Counted from the first letter of the stretch, positions 7,795 through 17,163 are shown. The stretch is DNA of 37,023 nt from Sinomicrobium pectinilyticum (GCF_003725735.1 NZ_RJTM01000074.1:1-37023), one strand, 5' to 3'. Made by a program: numbers and translations. The notes: generated by a model not told the origin, from the sequence alone.

Positions 7795-10700
7795 ATGATT
7801 CTTCCTTTTTTTATTCTGAACTCCTTATTGTTGTTTGCGCAGCAAAATGTGGTATGGGAAATAGGGCAACCGGACAATTCCGCCCGGGGTCTTGCGCTGT
7901 ATCCGGACCAGTATCAGAAATTTGTGGAGAAGGATTTCGGCTTTGAAGACCGTTTTTTTGTCATTGGTCACCACAAACCGGAAGAAGACTGGCCGTTTGT
8001 GATCCCCGGACCGGAAAACTCCTGGGGAGGCACGAGTAACACCGCGGGGATACGCTCTCATGTACTCAATGCCGAATTCGGGCTGCAGAAACCAAAACCC
8101 GGTACAGCCTATACTTTACATATAGATCTGCTGGATACGGATACACTACGGGCTCCCGCACTACGAATTACTATTAACGGTCATCCGCGGTCATTTATCC
8201 TGAAAAGAGGAACGGGAATGGCCCTGACAAGTGGAAAAGCATCTCCTTCCCGGGAACAATCCCTTGATATCGATATTCCCGAAGATATGCTCCGGGAGGG
8301 AAATAATGAAATATCCTTCTCCGTGGTCGAAGGTGGATGGATCGCTTTTGACCAGGTGAAACTCATGGCAACAAAGCCCGTGGAATTACAAAAGTCCGGC
8401 TCCTTAATAATCAAAAGTGTAAAACCCGCCGCTTATGAACGTTTGAAAAACAGTAAGTCGTATCAACCATTACTGGTCCGCCTCCTCCGCCTGGAAGGAG
8501 AACCGGAACTGGAGTTTAAACTGGATGGAAAACCTGTTTTTTCCAAGACGATCACCAAAGACACTTACGAACTGGAAATTCCCATGCCTTCCGTGAAAAA
8601 TACGGTACAAAGCGATTTCGAAATATGGTCAGGGAACCTGCTGTTGCAAAAAGGTATTGTTAACCGTAGTCCACAGAAACAGGCCACTCCGGCCGATGCC
8701 GTCAATACACTTTTAGGTACGGGGCACTCCCGTTGGATGATCGCTCCCGGCCCTTGGATGCCATTCGGAATGGTAAAGCTAAGCCCGGATAATCAGAATT
8801 CCGGTTGGCAGGCAGGATACAATCCCACTTTCGAGTCCATCGGCACATTCAGTCATATCCATGAATGGACCATGGCAGGGCTGGGAACCTTCCCTACTAC
8901 CGGAACATTACAGACCACCGTCGGGGATGAAAGCAACCCGGAAAGCGGTTACCGCTCCAGGTTTGACCTTACCAGTGAGGAAGCCCCCCTCGGGTACTAC
9001 AAAGTACATCTCACGGATACCGATATTACAGCAGCCATAACAGCAACCACCAGGGGCAGTTTTCAGCAATACACCTATAACAACAGCCCGGAAGGCAGGA
9101 TTATGATAGACCTTACCATTCCAGCCGAATACGGTTATGAAGTAGTTAAGGCCGAAATCAAAAAAGTGGATGATTTCAAACTGGAAGGCTACAGCCACCA
9201 GGTCTCCCGTGACGTCTGGTCCGGCGGTGTAAACCAGGAATATATCGTTCATTTTGTTATGGAGTTCGACCGGCCGATAGCCAATTACGGTTCCTGGATT
9301 AACGATACTACAGCGAAGGATACGGACCTGAAAACGGAAAATCCGCAACAGGCCGGGATGTATGTCGAATTCGATACCCGGACAAAGAAGCAGGTGCAGT
9401 TACGAACCGGTATTTCCTATGTAAGTACAGACAATGCAGCCCTGAACCTCCGGACCGAAATAACCACTCCTTTTGACTGGGATTTTAATGCGGTGGTAGA
9501 AGCCAACCGGGCCGCATGGAACGAATTGCTGTCGCGAATACAAATTCAAAGTGATGACAAAAGGGAATACGAAAGGTTTTATACCAATATGTACCGAAGC
9601 CTCGCCGGAAGGAATATTTACAGTGATGTGGACGGTCGCTGGCGAAATGCCGACGAGGAGATCATACAATTTGACGATCCCGGCCAACTTGCCCTGGGAT
9701 GTGATGCTTTCTGGAATACCTTCTGGAACCTGAACCAGTTCTGGAACCTGGTTACCCCGGAATGGTCCTCGCAATGGGTAAAATCGCAACTGGCCATGTA
9801 TGACAACAATGGCTGGCTAGCCAAAGGCCCCGCCGGGATGGAATATATTCCCGTAATGGTGGCGGAACACGAAATACCCCTGATCGTAGGCGCCTATCAA
9901 ATGGGAATCCGTGACTTTGACGCGGACAAAGCGTTGGAAGCCATGCAAAAAATGCAAACCTCAATGCCTTCGGGAGTAGGCGGCGGATATGCCGGTAACC
10001 GGGACCTGAAAACCTATCTGGAACATCATTATGTGCCTTATGACCAGGGGCGTTTTTCCAATTCCCTGGAATACAGTTTTGATGACTGGACGGTAGGTCA
10101 GTTCGCCAAAGCCCTCGGAAAAAAGGATATATACCACACATTTAACGAGCGTGGTACATGGTGGCAAAACGTCATTGATCCGGAAACCGGTTTTGCAAGG
10201 CTGAAAGATGCGAAAGGGAACTGGATGCAGGGCTTTGACCCCTTCAAAAGCGGTGCCAACAAACATTATGTTGAAGGCAACGCCTGGCAGCTTACCTTCT
10301 TTGTTCCCCAGGATATTCCCGGGCTTATCGGTAAGATAGGAAAAGATAAATTCCTGGAACGGCTGGAATGGGGTTTTGAGGAAAGTGATAAATGGAGGTT
10401 TAACGGTCCGAATGACCAGTACTGGGATTATCCCGTAGTGCAGGGCAACCAGCAATCCATGCACTTTGCTTTTCTGTTTAACCAGGCCGGAAAACCGTGG
10501 CTCACCCAGAAATGGAGCAGGCGTATCCTGGAGCGTTATTACGGATATGGCAAGGAAAATGCTTATTTGGGAGACGAAGATCAGGGCCAGATGAGCGCCT
10601 GGTTCGTTATGAATGCCATAGGGCTTTTTCAGACGGATGGCGGAAGCAGGGTCGACCCTGTTTACGAACTGGGAAGTCCCCTGTTTTCCGAAATCACCAT

Positions 10701-10905
10701 CGATCTCGGTGAACGCTACGGCCGTGGAAAGACATTTGTCATCAGGGCGCAAAATACCAGTCACAAGAACAAATATATTCAGAAAGCTACACTTAACGGT
10801 AAGCCCCTGAACCAGCACTGGTTCCCTGCAAAAGAACTTTTGAAGGGCGGAGAACTTCTCCTGGAAATGGGCCCCGAGCCCAATAGAACATGGGAAACAG
10901 AATAA
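7795..10905 (+). CDS. GH92 family alpha-mannosidase with N-terminal accessory domain
   Basis: A secreted glycoside hydrolase of about 1036 residues. I chose the ATG at 7795 because the signal peptide (a hydrophobic run ending LLFAQ) begins there; an in-frame ATG at 7744 adds 17 proline-rich residues. After the signal comes a beta-sandwich-like region of about 190 residues with FVIPGPENSWGG near its start, resembling the C-terminal domain of family 4 polysaccharide lyases. The GH92 part begins near NTLLGTGHSRWMIAPGPW. GH92 signatures include VEGNAWQ with the catalytic Glu (residue 827 from this start) and GDEDQGQMSAW with the metal/base aspartates. GH92 enzymes are calcium-dependent exo-alpha-mannosidases acting on glycan termini. 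The usual GDxFWDT motif is changed to GCDAFWNTFWN. The gene is a single transcription unit, convergent with the hydrolase gene ending at 10930. Confidence 0.88.
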   Translation: MILPFFILNSLLLFAQQNVVWEIGQPDNSARGLALYPDQYQKFVEKDFGFEDRFFVIGHHKPEEDWPFVIPGPENSWGGTSNTAGIRSHVLNAEFGLQKPKPGTAYTLHIDLLDTDTLRAPALRITINGHPRSFILKRGTGMALTSGKASPSREQSLDIDIPEDMLREGNNEISFSVVEGGWIAFDQVKLMATKPVELQKSGSLIIKSVKPAAYERLKNSKSYQPLLVRLLRLEGEPELEFKLDGKPVFSKTITKDTYELEIPMPSVKNTVQSDFEIWSGNLLLQKGIVNRSPQKQATPADAVNTLLGTGHSRWMIAPGPWMPFGMVKLSPDNQNSGWQAGYNPTFESIGTFSHIHEWTMAGLGTFPTTGTLQTTVGDESNPESGYRSRFDLTSEEAPLGYYKVHLTDTDITAAITATTRGSFQQYTYNNSPEGRIMIDLTIPAEYGYEVVKAEIKKVDDFKLEGYSHQVSRDVWSGGVNQEYIVHFVMEFDRPIANYGSWINDTTAKDTDLKTENPQQAGMYVEFDTRTKKQVQLRTGISYVSTDNAALNLRTEITTPFDWDFNAVVEANRAAWNELLSRIQIQSDDKREYERFYTNMYRSLAGRNIYSDVDGRWRNADEEIIQFDDPGQLALGCDAFWNTFWNLNQFWNLVTPEWSSQWVKSQLAMYDNNGWLAKGPAGMEYIPVMVAEHEIPLIVGAYQMGIRDFDADKALEAMQKMQTSMPSGVGGGYAGNRDLKTYLEHHYVPYDQGRFSNSLEYSFDDWTVGQFAKALGKKDIYHTFNERGTWWQNVIDPETGFARLKDAKGNWMQGFDPFKSGANKHYVEGNAWQLTFFVPQDIPGLIGKIGKDKFLERLEWGFEESDKWRFNGPNDQYWDYPVVQGNQQSMHFAFLFNQAGKPWLTQKWSRRILERYYGYGKENAYLGDEDQGQMSAWFVMNAIGLFQTDGGSRVDPVYELGSPLFSEITIDLGERYGRGKTFVIRAQNTSHKNKYIQKATLNGKPLNQHWFPAKELLKGGELLLEMGPEPNRTWETE

Positions 10906-10929
10906 TCTCTGCGGAATAAACCATAAAAG

Positions 10930-12060
10930 CTATTTGATCGCTTTCCACCATTCCCGGAATTCCTGGCTGTCGTCATCCAGGTTTACCGCCTCTCCTATCA
11001 ATGGGGTGACCAGTGGAAAACCATAGGCTTTATTCCCCGCCGAGACCTCGTTTAAGGGTTCGTCCCAACGATGCATTCCCAGGGCGAATTTGGAGGAATG
11101 CACGGGCATCAGCCTTTTCGCATTCAGGTCTTTTGCTGCCTTGAGGGTTTCCCCGGGAAGGCAGTGAATGGCATGCCAGGCCTCATTGTACTGTCCGTTT
11201 TCCAATATAGCAAGGTCTATGGTACCAAACCGCTCTCCTATTTCGGCAAAATGTCCATCATAACCACTGTCTCCTCCCAGGAATATTTTTCTTTTCGGCG
11301 TTTCGAGCAGGTAGGAAAGCCATAACGTATTATTTCTTTTAAAAGTACGTCCCGAAAAATGCCTTGCAGTAAGTGTATGAAGTTTAGCTCCGGATGAAAG
11401 TTCCACCGTTTCGTCCCAATCCTTTTCCTCCAGCATTTCAGCCGTATAGCCCCAATGTTCCAGGTGAGAACCTGCTCCGAGTCCGCAGACCACTTTTTTC
11501 ACCCTGTCTTTCAAAGCACTCACCGTTTCGTAATCGAGATGATCGTAGTGATCGTGCGTTATTAAGAGATAGTCTATTTCCGGGAGGTCGGAAACCATAT
11601 AAACATCAGTCCCCTTAAAGGCCTTGGTCGATCCCGGTACGGGAGAGGCATTCCCGCTGAATACCGGGTCTACCAGTATCTTCAATCCGTCCACCTGCAT
11701 AAAATATGACGAATGTCCGAACCATACCAGCACATTGTCCTCAGCCGGTAATGCTTTCAGGTCAGTCCGCACGGAAGGTATACGGACATCCGGCACCAGG
11801 CCCGGTTTTTTCCTGAACAGAAAATCGAACAGTACGCCTGCAAACGAGTATCCCTCGGTCAGTGAAGGGGTAAACGTACGGTTTACAAAAGCCCCGTCCT
11901 TATAATTCGGGGATTGTTTTATTCGCTCCAGTCTTTCCCCCGAAGGGGCCTTGCCGAATTTCGGGTGCTGTATGTATATAAAAACCGAGACCAGGAACAG
12001 GATAACAACAGAAATGAGTATGAGCATAATACGTCTTAAAAGTCTGAATAATCGTTTCAC
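10930..12060 (-). CDS. Membrane-anchored metallo-beta-lactamase-fold hydrolase (UlaG/NAPE-PLD-like)
   Basis: A 376-residue protein with an N-terminal membrane helix (about 11-30, preceded by Lys/Arg), so the catalytic domain probably faces the periplasm. The metal site is complete: HDHYDH at 169-174, His234 in TARHFSG, Asp264 in GGDSGYDG and His321 in MPVHSSKF. The architecture, including WFGHSSYF near 113-120 and NGQYNEAW near 288-295, matches the group that contains UlaG lactonases and NAPE-phospholipase D-like phosphodiesterases. Its substrate is unknown. It is the last gene of the rtcB-prfH operon and overlaps the TPR gene by 4 nt (ATGA), implying translational coupling and perhaps a shared role. 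Confidence 0.87.
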   Translation of the reverse strand: MKRLFRLLRRIMLILISVVILFLVSVFIYIQHPKFGKAPSGERLERIKQSPNYKDGAFVNRTFTPSLTEGYSFAGVLFDFLFRKKPGLVPDVRIPSVRTDLKALPAEDNVLVWFGHSSYFMQVDGLKILVDPVFSGNASPVPGSTKAFKGTDVYMVSDLPEIDYLLITHDHYDHLDYETVSALKDRVKKVVCGLGAGSHLEHWGYTAEMLEEKDWDETVELSSGAKLHTLTARHFSGRTFKRNNTLWLSYLLETPKRKIFLGGDSGYDGHFAEIGERFGTIDLAILENGQYNEAWHAIHCLPGETLKAAKDLNAKRLMPVHSSKFALGMHRWDEPLNEVSAGNKAYGFPLVTPLIGEAVNLDDDSQEFREWWKAIK

Positions 12061-12590
12061 TTTTTCTTAGCCGTATTTTTCTCAGGCTTTTCGGTATCGT
12101 CTTCCCCGTAAACAATTTTTATTTTCTGTTTCAGTCTTTTTATGGTTTCGCGGATAGTTCCGTTCCAGCCGGAATCAAATGTATACAGTTTCAATTGTTT
12201 TGCCAGCTGCAATGCATTCTCCAGGTCTGTTCTCATTTCATAAAGCAATACCTCCCTCCATTTGATATCTATCTTTCGGATACCTTTTACGGTAAGGGCA
12301 AATGCGATAAGCTTTTCAGCTTCCTCGAAGTCTTCATTGAACAAGAGGGTCTCGATGTAATACGGATAAATCTCAATAGCATTGACATTTATGCTCAATG
12401 CTTTCTGAAAACAGGCTTTGGCCTCCTCGTACTGCTGCAATTGTTCGGCATACATACGACCATACAGGCACAATACCATAGTATTGTTTTCATCGTAAGA
12501 CAACGCAAAGTCCAGGGACTCCAGGGTGTCTTCCAGGTTGTACGGATAATTATCCATGGCCTGGAGCAGATATTTATGAATCGATGTCAT
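12057..12590 (-). CDS. Tetratricopeptide-repeat protein
   Basis: A 177-residue cytoplasmic protein made mostly of helical TPR-like repeats (for example [20 protein letters not shown], then [20 protein letters not shown], and [12 protein letters not shown]), ending in a lysine-rich tail. No enzymatic motif is visible. TPR proteins usually act as protein-protein scaffolds. Its start overlaps the end of prfH by 17 nt and its end overlaps the start of the metallo-hydrolase gene by 4 nt, so it is firmly embedded in the RNA-repair operon. A role as adaptor for RtcB, PrfH or the ribosome is possible but not shown by the sequence. Confidence 0.8.
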   Translation of the reverse strand: MTSIHKYLLQAMDNYPYNLEDTLESLDFALSYDENNTMVLCLYGRMYAEQLQQYEEAKACFQKALSINVNAIEIYPYYIETLLFNEDFEEAEKLIAFALTVKGIRKIDIKWREVLLYEMRTDLENALQLAKQLKLYTFDSGWNGTIRETIKRLKQKIKIVYGEDDTEKPEKNTAKKK

Positions 12591-13266
12591 TTCTCAGTTT
12601 ATTTTTTAATTGTTGTCTTTGCTTTTTATAACTCTTATTGGTCTTCTGTTCTTTAAAATCGGAACCGGTAAACACCCGGACAGGAGAACCTCTTTCTACC
12701 CGCAGCCCGTTGTCTCTTAATTGCGTAAACTGTTTCCGGTACTGTTTCCGTTTTTCTTCTTCCAGTTTGCGGAACAAACGCATACGGGCAAGCTCCTTAT
12801 TGCGGTGTTGCGAACGGGAGTCCATGGCCTGAACACTTATTCCTGTTGGAATATGTGTAGCCCTTACGGCAGAACTCACCTTGTTTACATGTTGTCCTCC
12901 GGCACCCGAACTCCTGCATGCCTGGTATTTTATATCCTTTTCGGATACTTCTTCGGCATCTGTTTTTTCGATTTCAAAGATACCAATATACCAGTTTTTT
13001 CGCTTATGGTGCTTCCGGTACTGACTTTTCCCCGTCCACTGCACCGTACCGACCCAGTTTTTGCAAAAATGCCGTACATCTTTCCCTTCCAGAAGAAGGA
13101 GTACTGAGGCTACAGTACCGTTCTCTTCCCCGTTTTCTTTTTCGATAACGGTTGCTTCTATCCCCTCATTTCGCGCTTCGTCCAGGAATTTTTTCAGCAC
13201 CTGGGCCACCACCTTCGTACATTCCGCCGGTCCGTTACCGGCGGTGATCTGTATCATTGTTTCCAT
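12574..13266 (-). CDS. prfH: Peptide chain release factor homologue PrfH
   Basis: A 230-residue release-factor-like protein. The peptidyl-tRNA hydrolysis motif GGQ is at 123-125 within [12 protein letters not shown], and family residues continue through THIPTGI and [13 protein letters not shown]. Residues 1-105 replace the codon-recognising domain 2/4 of RF1/RF2 and are typical of PrfH. The tail (about 165-230) is lysine/arginine-rich. PrfH is known to be encoded beside rtcB; published work on the Escherichia coli RtcB2-PrfH pair connects it to recovery from colicin E3-type cleavage of the decoding centre. The proposed role is releasing the peptide from the damaged ribosome so the rRNA can be religated. 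Its ATG shares one base with the rtcB stop codon (TAATG). Confidence 0.92.
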   Translation of the reverse strand: METMIQITAGNGPAECTKVVAQVLKKFLDEARNEGIEATVIEKENGEENGTVASVLLLLEGKDVRHFCKNWVGTVQWTGKSQYRKHHKRKNWYIGIFEIEKTDAEEVSEKDIKYQACRSSGAGGQHVNKVSSAVRATHIPTGISVQAMDSRSQHRNKELARMRLFRKLEEEKRKQYRKQFTQLRDNGLRVERGSPVRVFTGSDFKEQKTNKSYKKQRQQLKNKLRNDIDS

Positions 13267-14657
13267 TACTTATCCATTCTTACGATCCGGGGCCTGAAAC
13301 TTCCCAATACCTCTACAAGTTCTTCCTGAAGCCGCATTACAGTATTGATGTCCTTATAAGCCATAGGGGCTTCGTCCACACTTGCACCAATAAGGGTAAC
13401 ATCGTTTTCCTTCAGGGCCTTTTTCATTTCATTCCGGGTAAACATGCTTTTACACCTGGAACGCGAAAAAAGCCTTCCTGCACCATGTGAAGCCGAATTC
13501 AGGCTATCCGCATTTCCACGCCCTATAACAATATATCCGGGAGCAGTCATGGAACCAGGAATAATTCCCAATTGTCCTTCAGACGCAGGAGTGGCACCTT
13601 TGCGATGAACAATACATTCCTTTCCATTCACTTTTTCCTTCCAGGCAAAATTGTGATGGTTTTCTATGGTAACGGCAATTCGTTTCCCCAAAGCCCTGGA
13701 AAGCCGGAGGTGTATATTATCGTGACATGCTTTTGCATAATCACCCGCAAGGTTCATCGCGGCCCAGTATTCCTGTCCGTCATGCGTATCCATATCCAGC
13801 CAGGCCAGGTGTTGTACGTTTTTGGGTAACGGACATTGCTTGGTTGCCAGATAGGTATAGTGTTTTGCTATGGATGCTCCCAGTCCCCTGGAGCCGCTGT
13901 GCGATAACAAGGCCAGGTATTCTCCGGGCGGCAGTTTACAACCTGGTATTTCCCTCTTTATTTCCGCTATACCAAACTCTACAAAATGGTTTCCCCCTCC
14001 CGAAGTACCGAGTTGCTTATAGGCCTTATCCAAAAGTTTCTTCACCAGCGGTATCTCTACAAATTCCGGACGTGAAAAGATCTCATGGTCCATTTTTTTG
14101 TCATGGGTCTCCTTCATTCCGAATTTGGTATGGTCTTTCAGTACGCCCTGTAAACGTTCTTTTTTTCCCTGTATGTAACCTGCGGGTATATCAAACACAG
14201 ACAAACTCATTCTACAACCTATATCTACACCAACACCATATGGTATCACCGCGTTGTCTGTTGCGAGCACTCCACCTATAGGCAATCCGTAACCGGAATG
14301 CGCATCGGGCATCAGGGCTCCCTGTACGGTAACAGGCAGCTTCAGAGCGTTGTACAACTGTTGCTTTGCTTGTTCGTCTATCTCATTTTCCCCGAATATG
14401 GAAAACGGGGCTCTTTGATTTATCAGTTCATGCATACGCACTTCTACAGGAGCTATCAGCCCTTCGGCCAGTTTCCCCCAGGTACCGTGATTTTTGTACT
14501 TTTCAGGATTAAGAAGCACTTGCCCGGCTTCCTTAAGAATCGTTGATTTTTTTTCTTTCTTCCTGTATCTGTGAATTTGCCCTAAGGCAATATTGATTGT
14601 ATTATTTTTCGGGAACCCTAATTTAATCAGATCTTTCCCGGATAATTTACTTCCCAT
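13266..14657 (-). CDS. rtcB: RNA ligase RtcB (RtcB2-type, PrfH-associated)
   Basis: A 463-residue GTP- and manganese-dependent RNA ligase that joins 2',3'-cyclic phosphate or 3'-phosphate ends to 5'-hydroxyl ends. The metal and guanylate site is complete: Asp145 and Cys148 in DIGCRM, His224 in GGGNHF, His253 in SHSGSRG, His334/His335 in ENHHNFAW, and the guanylylated His391 in [16 protein letters not shown] (351-358) is also present. It lacks any intein or archease fusion. It is the first gene of a four-gene operon, and the overlap with prfH points to repair of rRNA or tRNA rather than general tRNA splicing. The leader upstream contains several hairpins. Confidence 0.95.
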   Translation of the reverse strand: MGSKLSGKDLIKLGFPKNNTINIALGQIHRYRKKEKKSTILKEAGQVLLNPEKYKNHGTWGKLAEGLIAPVEVRMHELINQRAPFSIFGENEIDEQAKQQLYNALKLPVTVQGALMPDAHSGYGLPIGGVLATDNAVIPYGVGVDIGCRMSLSVFDIPAGYIQGKKERLQGVLKDHTKFGMKETHDKKMDHEIFSRPEFVEIPLVKKLLDKAYKQLGTSGGGNHFVEFGIAEIKREIPGCKLPPGEYLALLSHSGSRGLGASIAKHYTYLATKQCPLPKNVQHLAWLDMDTHDGQEYWAAMNLAGDYAKACHDNIHLRLSRALGKRIAVTIENHHNFAWKEKVNGKECIVHRKGATPASEGQLGIIPGSMTAPGYIVIGRGNADSLNSASHGAGRLFSRSRCKSMFTRNEMKKALKENDVTLIGASVDEAPMAYKDINTVMRLQEELVEVLGSFRPRIVRMDK

Positions 14658-14685
14658 GTCTCTTTTTTAAATATTCGATAACAAA

Positions 14686-14731
14686 CCGGTTTTTTCCATA
14701 AACCGGCATCTTGTTTTGCCCGGGGGGCAAA
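14686..14731 (-). promoter_or_regulatory. Two hairpins in the rtcB leader
   Basis: Two short perfect stems lie just upstream of the rtcB start: CCGGTTT/AAACCGG with a 7-nt loop at 14686-14706 and TTTGCCC/GGGCAAA with a 3-nt loop at 14715-14731. Both would be in the leader if transcription begins upstream. A TATAGTTTG sequence on the minus strand (14728-14736) resembles a -7 box but has one base too many between TA and TTTG. A regulatory role is unproven. Confidence 0.4.
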
Positions 14732-14787
14732 CTATAGTTCTCAAATCGTCGGGAATCTTGGAAGTTGCGGTAAAATACCGGGAACAA

Positions 14788-14817
14788 AAAAACCCGAGGA
14801 TTTCTCTTCGGGTTTTT
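14788..14817 (-). terminator. Terminator-like hairpin between the EEP gene and rtcB
   Basis: A perfect 10-bp stem (AAAAACCCGA/TCGGGTTTTT) is followed on the minus strand by a run of seven T. It lies 284 nt after the EEP-family gene stop and about 130 nt before the rtcB start. It may end the EEP transcript or act as an attenuator for the rtcB operon. The rest of the 443-bp gap (14818-15100) holds no recognisable gene or RNA. Confidence 0.7.
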
Positions 14818-15100
14818 CATATATCTGCTGTATTTCTATATCGGATTAAGACAGATAAAAACCACGAAGAAACACATCCGTGTGTACGGAAGGTTTTGCT
14901 GTGAAGTACTTTCGGATCATGAGCATTTTCTTCGTTTTTTATCAGGTTAATAATTCATTTGCGGGCACAAAATTGCATCATTTATTTGAATTATGCAATA
15001 CCCAGGCAGAAACAGGCTTGAAAATCATGGTTTTCGGGTAGACGGACAGTGTATTATTCCGTATAAAGATAAAATAACGGCACCACCTGTTTAAATCCAA

Positions 15101-16024
15101 TCAGTTCGCATTATAATGCAATACTACCAGTACCGGATAATGGTCGGAAGGCAACCTTGTCTGTGTTGCGTACAGGGATATTTCCTTCGGATAATTGCCG
15201 GTATTGACCAGTTCCTGTAACTCCTTTTCATCTGTTTTATAAGAATCGGTCAGCACACCGTGTTTATCCACCAGGAAATCATCGGTTATAAAGATATGAT
15301 CTATCCTGCTATCGGAACGTGAATCCGGTTTAAAACCGTTGTAAGTACCCTGCGCACCGTAGTGTAAAGCCGCTTTTTCAAAGGCATCGGTCAATTTATC
15401 CGACTCGTTCAGTACCTTGTAGCTTTCACTGTTTTGGTCTACATTAAAATCGCCTGTAAGGATGGCAGGAACGGTATCGTCAAATTCTTTCATCTTTCGC
15501 ATGATAAGTTTTGCGCTTTCTTTCCGTGCTTCTGTCCCTACGTGGTCAAAATGCACATTAAAAAAATAGAATTCAAAACCGGTTTCCTTTACCTTGAATT
15601 TCCCCCACGAGCATATACGCGGCAATACGGCATCCCAGCCCTTATTTGGTCTGGTGGTATCTTCGGAAAGCCAGAAATTGCCTTTGTCTTCCAGTTCAAA
15701 CTTTTCCGTGTTGTAAAATATGGCAGAATGTTCACCGGCTTCTTTTCCGTCATCACGCCCCACCCCGATAAAATCATATCCCGGCAGGTCCTCTTTTAAC
15801 TGTTCCAGCTGATGCCGCAGGCCTTCCTGCGTTCCGAAAATATCAAAATCGTGAAATTTTATTAAGTTGGTTACGGTTTCTTCCCTGTATTTCCAGTTGT
15901 TCAGAGAATCACCCGGGTTATCGTACCTGAGATTATAACTGGCTACTCTTAAACTCTGGGCGGATAATCCCAGACCGGTTAGTAAGAACATAGTAAAAAT
16001 CAAGTTTTTTCTAAATCCAATCAT
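15101..16024 (-). CDS. Secreted endonuclease/exonuclease/phosphatase family protein
   Basis: A 307-residue metal-dependent phosphodiesterase/phosphatase of the EEP (DNase I-like) superfamily. A signal peptide (1-22, ending LGLSAQ) sends it to the periplasm or outside. The metal and catalytic residues are recognisable: Asn31 in SYNLRYDN, Glu67 in GTQEGLR, the GDFNVD motif in the middle, IDHIF and the closing SDHYPV. The substrate could be nucleic acid, phospholipid headgroup or sugar phosphate; the sequence does not decide this. It is a single gene with its own promoter box and is not obviously part of the alginate locus. Confidence 0.88.
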   Translation of the reverse strand: MIGFRKNLIFTMFLLTGLGLSAQSLRVASYNLRYDNPGDSLNNWKYREETVTNLIKFHDFDIFGTQEGLRHQLEQLKEDLPGYDFIGVGRDDGKEAGEHSAIFYNTEKFELEDKGNFWLSEDTTRPNKGWDAVLPRICSWGKFKVKETGFEFYFFNVHFDHVGTEARKESAKLIMRKMKEFDDTVPAILTGDFNVDQNSESYKVLNESDKLTDAFEKAALHYGAQGTYNGFKPDSRSDSRIDHIFITDDFLVDKHGVLTDSYKTDEKELQELVNTGNYPKEISLYATQTRLPSDHYPVLVVLHYNAN

Positions 16025-16048
16025 TTTATACTAAATTTTGTTTTCCCA

Positions 16049-16056
16049 CAAAGATA
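16049..16056 (-). promoter_or_regulatory. -7 promoter box of the EEP gene
   Basis: Minus-strand TATCTTTG is an exact TAnnTTTG match, 24 nt upstream of the start codon at 16024. No TTG is found at the ideal -33 distance, so the promoter may be weaker or activator-dependent. Confidence 0.5.
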
Positions 16057-16161
16057 GGCCTCTGCAGTATTAATATCCATTATCTAACTATAATTTAAGA
16101 TTTCTTAATTCTCAATGAGATTATAACAACTTTGCTTTTCAGGTAACCCGCCCCAAAAATG

Positions 16162-16205
16162 GGAAACCCGGTCTATCTCATTCGCTTGAGATAGCCGGGA
16201 TTTCC
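16162..16205 (-). terminator. Terminator after the PL7-esterase unit
   Basis: A long stem pairs GGAAACCCGG-CTATCTCA with TGAGATAG-CCGGGATTTCC, with one bulge on each side and a 6-nt TTCGCT loop. On the minus strand it is followed by CATTTTTGG. It lies about 65 nt past the esterase stop at 16269 and probably ends that transcript. Confidence 0.65.
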
Positions 16206-16268
16206 GCTATTGAAAAAAGTCCGGTTGGTGGTGATCTTTATTCCACTTTATCCGAAACAGGATATATT

Positions 16269-17141
16269 TTATTCCACAGGAATGACACTATGGAGGAATG
16301 TCCACATTTCTTCACTGACCTTTTTCTTTTCTTCTTGGGTAAATTTGCCGTGTTGCCCTCCGGGTATGGTTATAAAACGGGTTTTTACCCTGTTCTCCGT
16401 CAGTTTTTTGTACAAAGCGACGGACTGAGCGTATGGCACGATGGGATCGGCATCTCCATGAACAATGAATACGGGCGGGCTGTTCCTGTCTACATAAAAC
16501 AAAGGAGAAACTGATTTTACGAACTCTTTGTCGTTACGACCTTCTCCCAACCAGTTCCTGGCCGATTTCCACCCGGAAAGCGGCGTAAGGTCCGTGACGC
16601 CGTATTTGTCGATGATCGCGGCAACTTTCAGGGATTTATCGTAACTGCAATTCGTATCAAACTTTTTGTCATCTGCCAGCAATCCTGCCATAAGGGCCAG
16701 ATGACCGCCGGCGGACCCGCCCATCAATACGATGTTGTCCGTGTCGATATTTATTTCTTCCGCATGTTTGTGCAGATATACCAGGGCACAGCGAATATCT
16801 TCTATGGCGCCGGGAGCAGTGGCTACGTCTACAAGACGATACTCCACATTGGCAACAGCATAACCATTCTTGAAAAACGAGCCGTAACCGCGTTGGGATT
16901 CCTTAACCCCGTGATTCCATCCGCCCCCGTGAATATTGACCACCAGCGGAACAGGGGTCTTAACATCGGTAGGGTAATAAATATCCATTCTGCCTTCCCA
17001 GCCGTCAACAACGGTATATACTACATCTATTTTTGCGGTGTAATTTTCCGGGTAATCTACCGGCAGATACTCCGCGTTCTGCCCGGACACATTATAAATC
17101 ACGGATAGAATGATTGCTAAACAAACAACTAATTTTCTCAT
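16269..17141 (-). CDS. Secreted alpha/beta hydrolase, carbohydrate-esterase-like
   Basis: A 290-residue exported esterase with signal peptide 1-20 (ending NVSG before Gln21). The oxyanion motif HGGGW is at 71-75, the nucleophile Ser143 in GGSAGG, the probable acid Asp232 in HGDADP and the base His264 in GGQHG. The family is the BD-FAE/xylanase-type esterase group frequent in polysaccharide utilisation loci, which removes acetyl or feruloyl groups. It lies 22 bp behind the PL7 alginate lyase gene, suggesting joint expression. Removal of O-acetyl groups from acetylated alginate or of side groups from cell-wall glycans is a reasonable inference. The start at 17141 gives a normal signal peptide. 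Confidence 0.87.
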   Translation of the reverse strand: MRKLVVCLAIILSVIYNVSGQNAEYLPVDYPENYTAKIDVVYTVVDGWEGRMDIYYPTDVKTPVPLVVNIHGGGWNHGVKESQRGYGSFFKNGYAVANVEYRLVDVATAPGAIEDIRCALVYLHKHAEEINIDTDNIVLMGGSAGGHLALMAGLLADDKKFDTNCSYDKSLKVAAIIDKYGVTDLTPLSGWKSARNWLGEGRNDKEFVKSVSPLFYVDRNSPPVFIVHGDADPIVPYAQSVALYKKLTENRVKTRFITIPGGQHGKFTQEEKKKVSEEMWTFLHSVIPVE

Positions 17142-17163
17142 TTTCTGCTATTATTGATTTTTA

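Noticed and set aside
14818-15100. Possible small RNA between the EEP gene and the terminator at 14788
   Set aside because: No promoter consensus, conserved fold or known RNA family could be recognised in this stretch.
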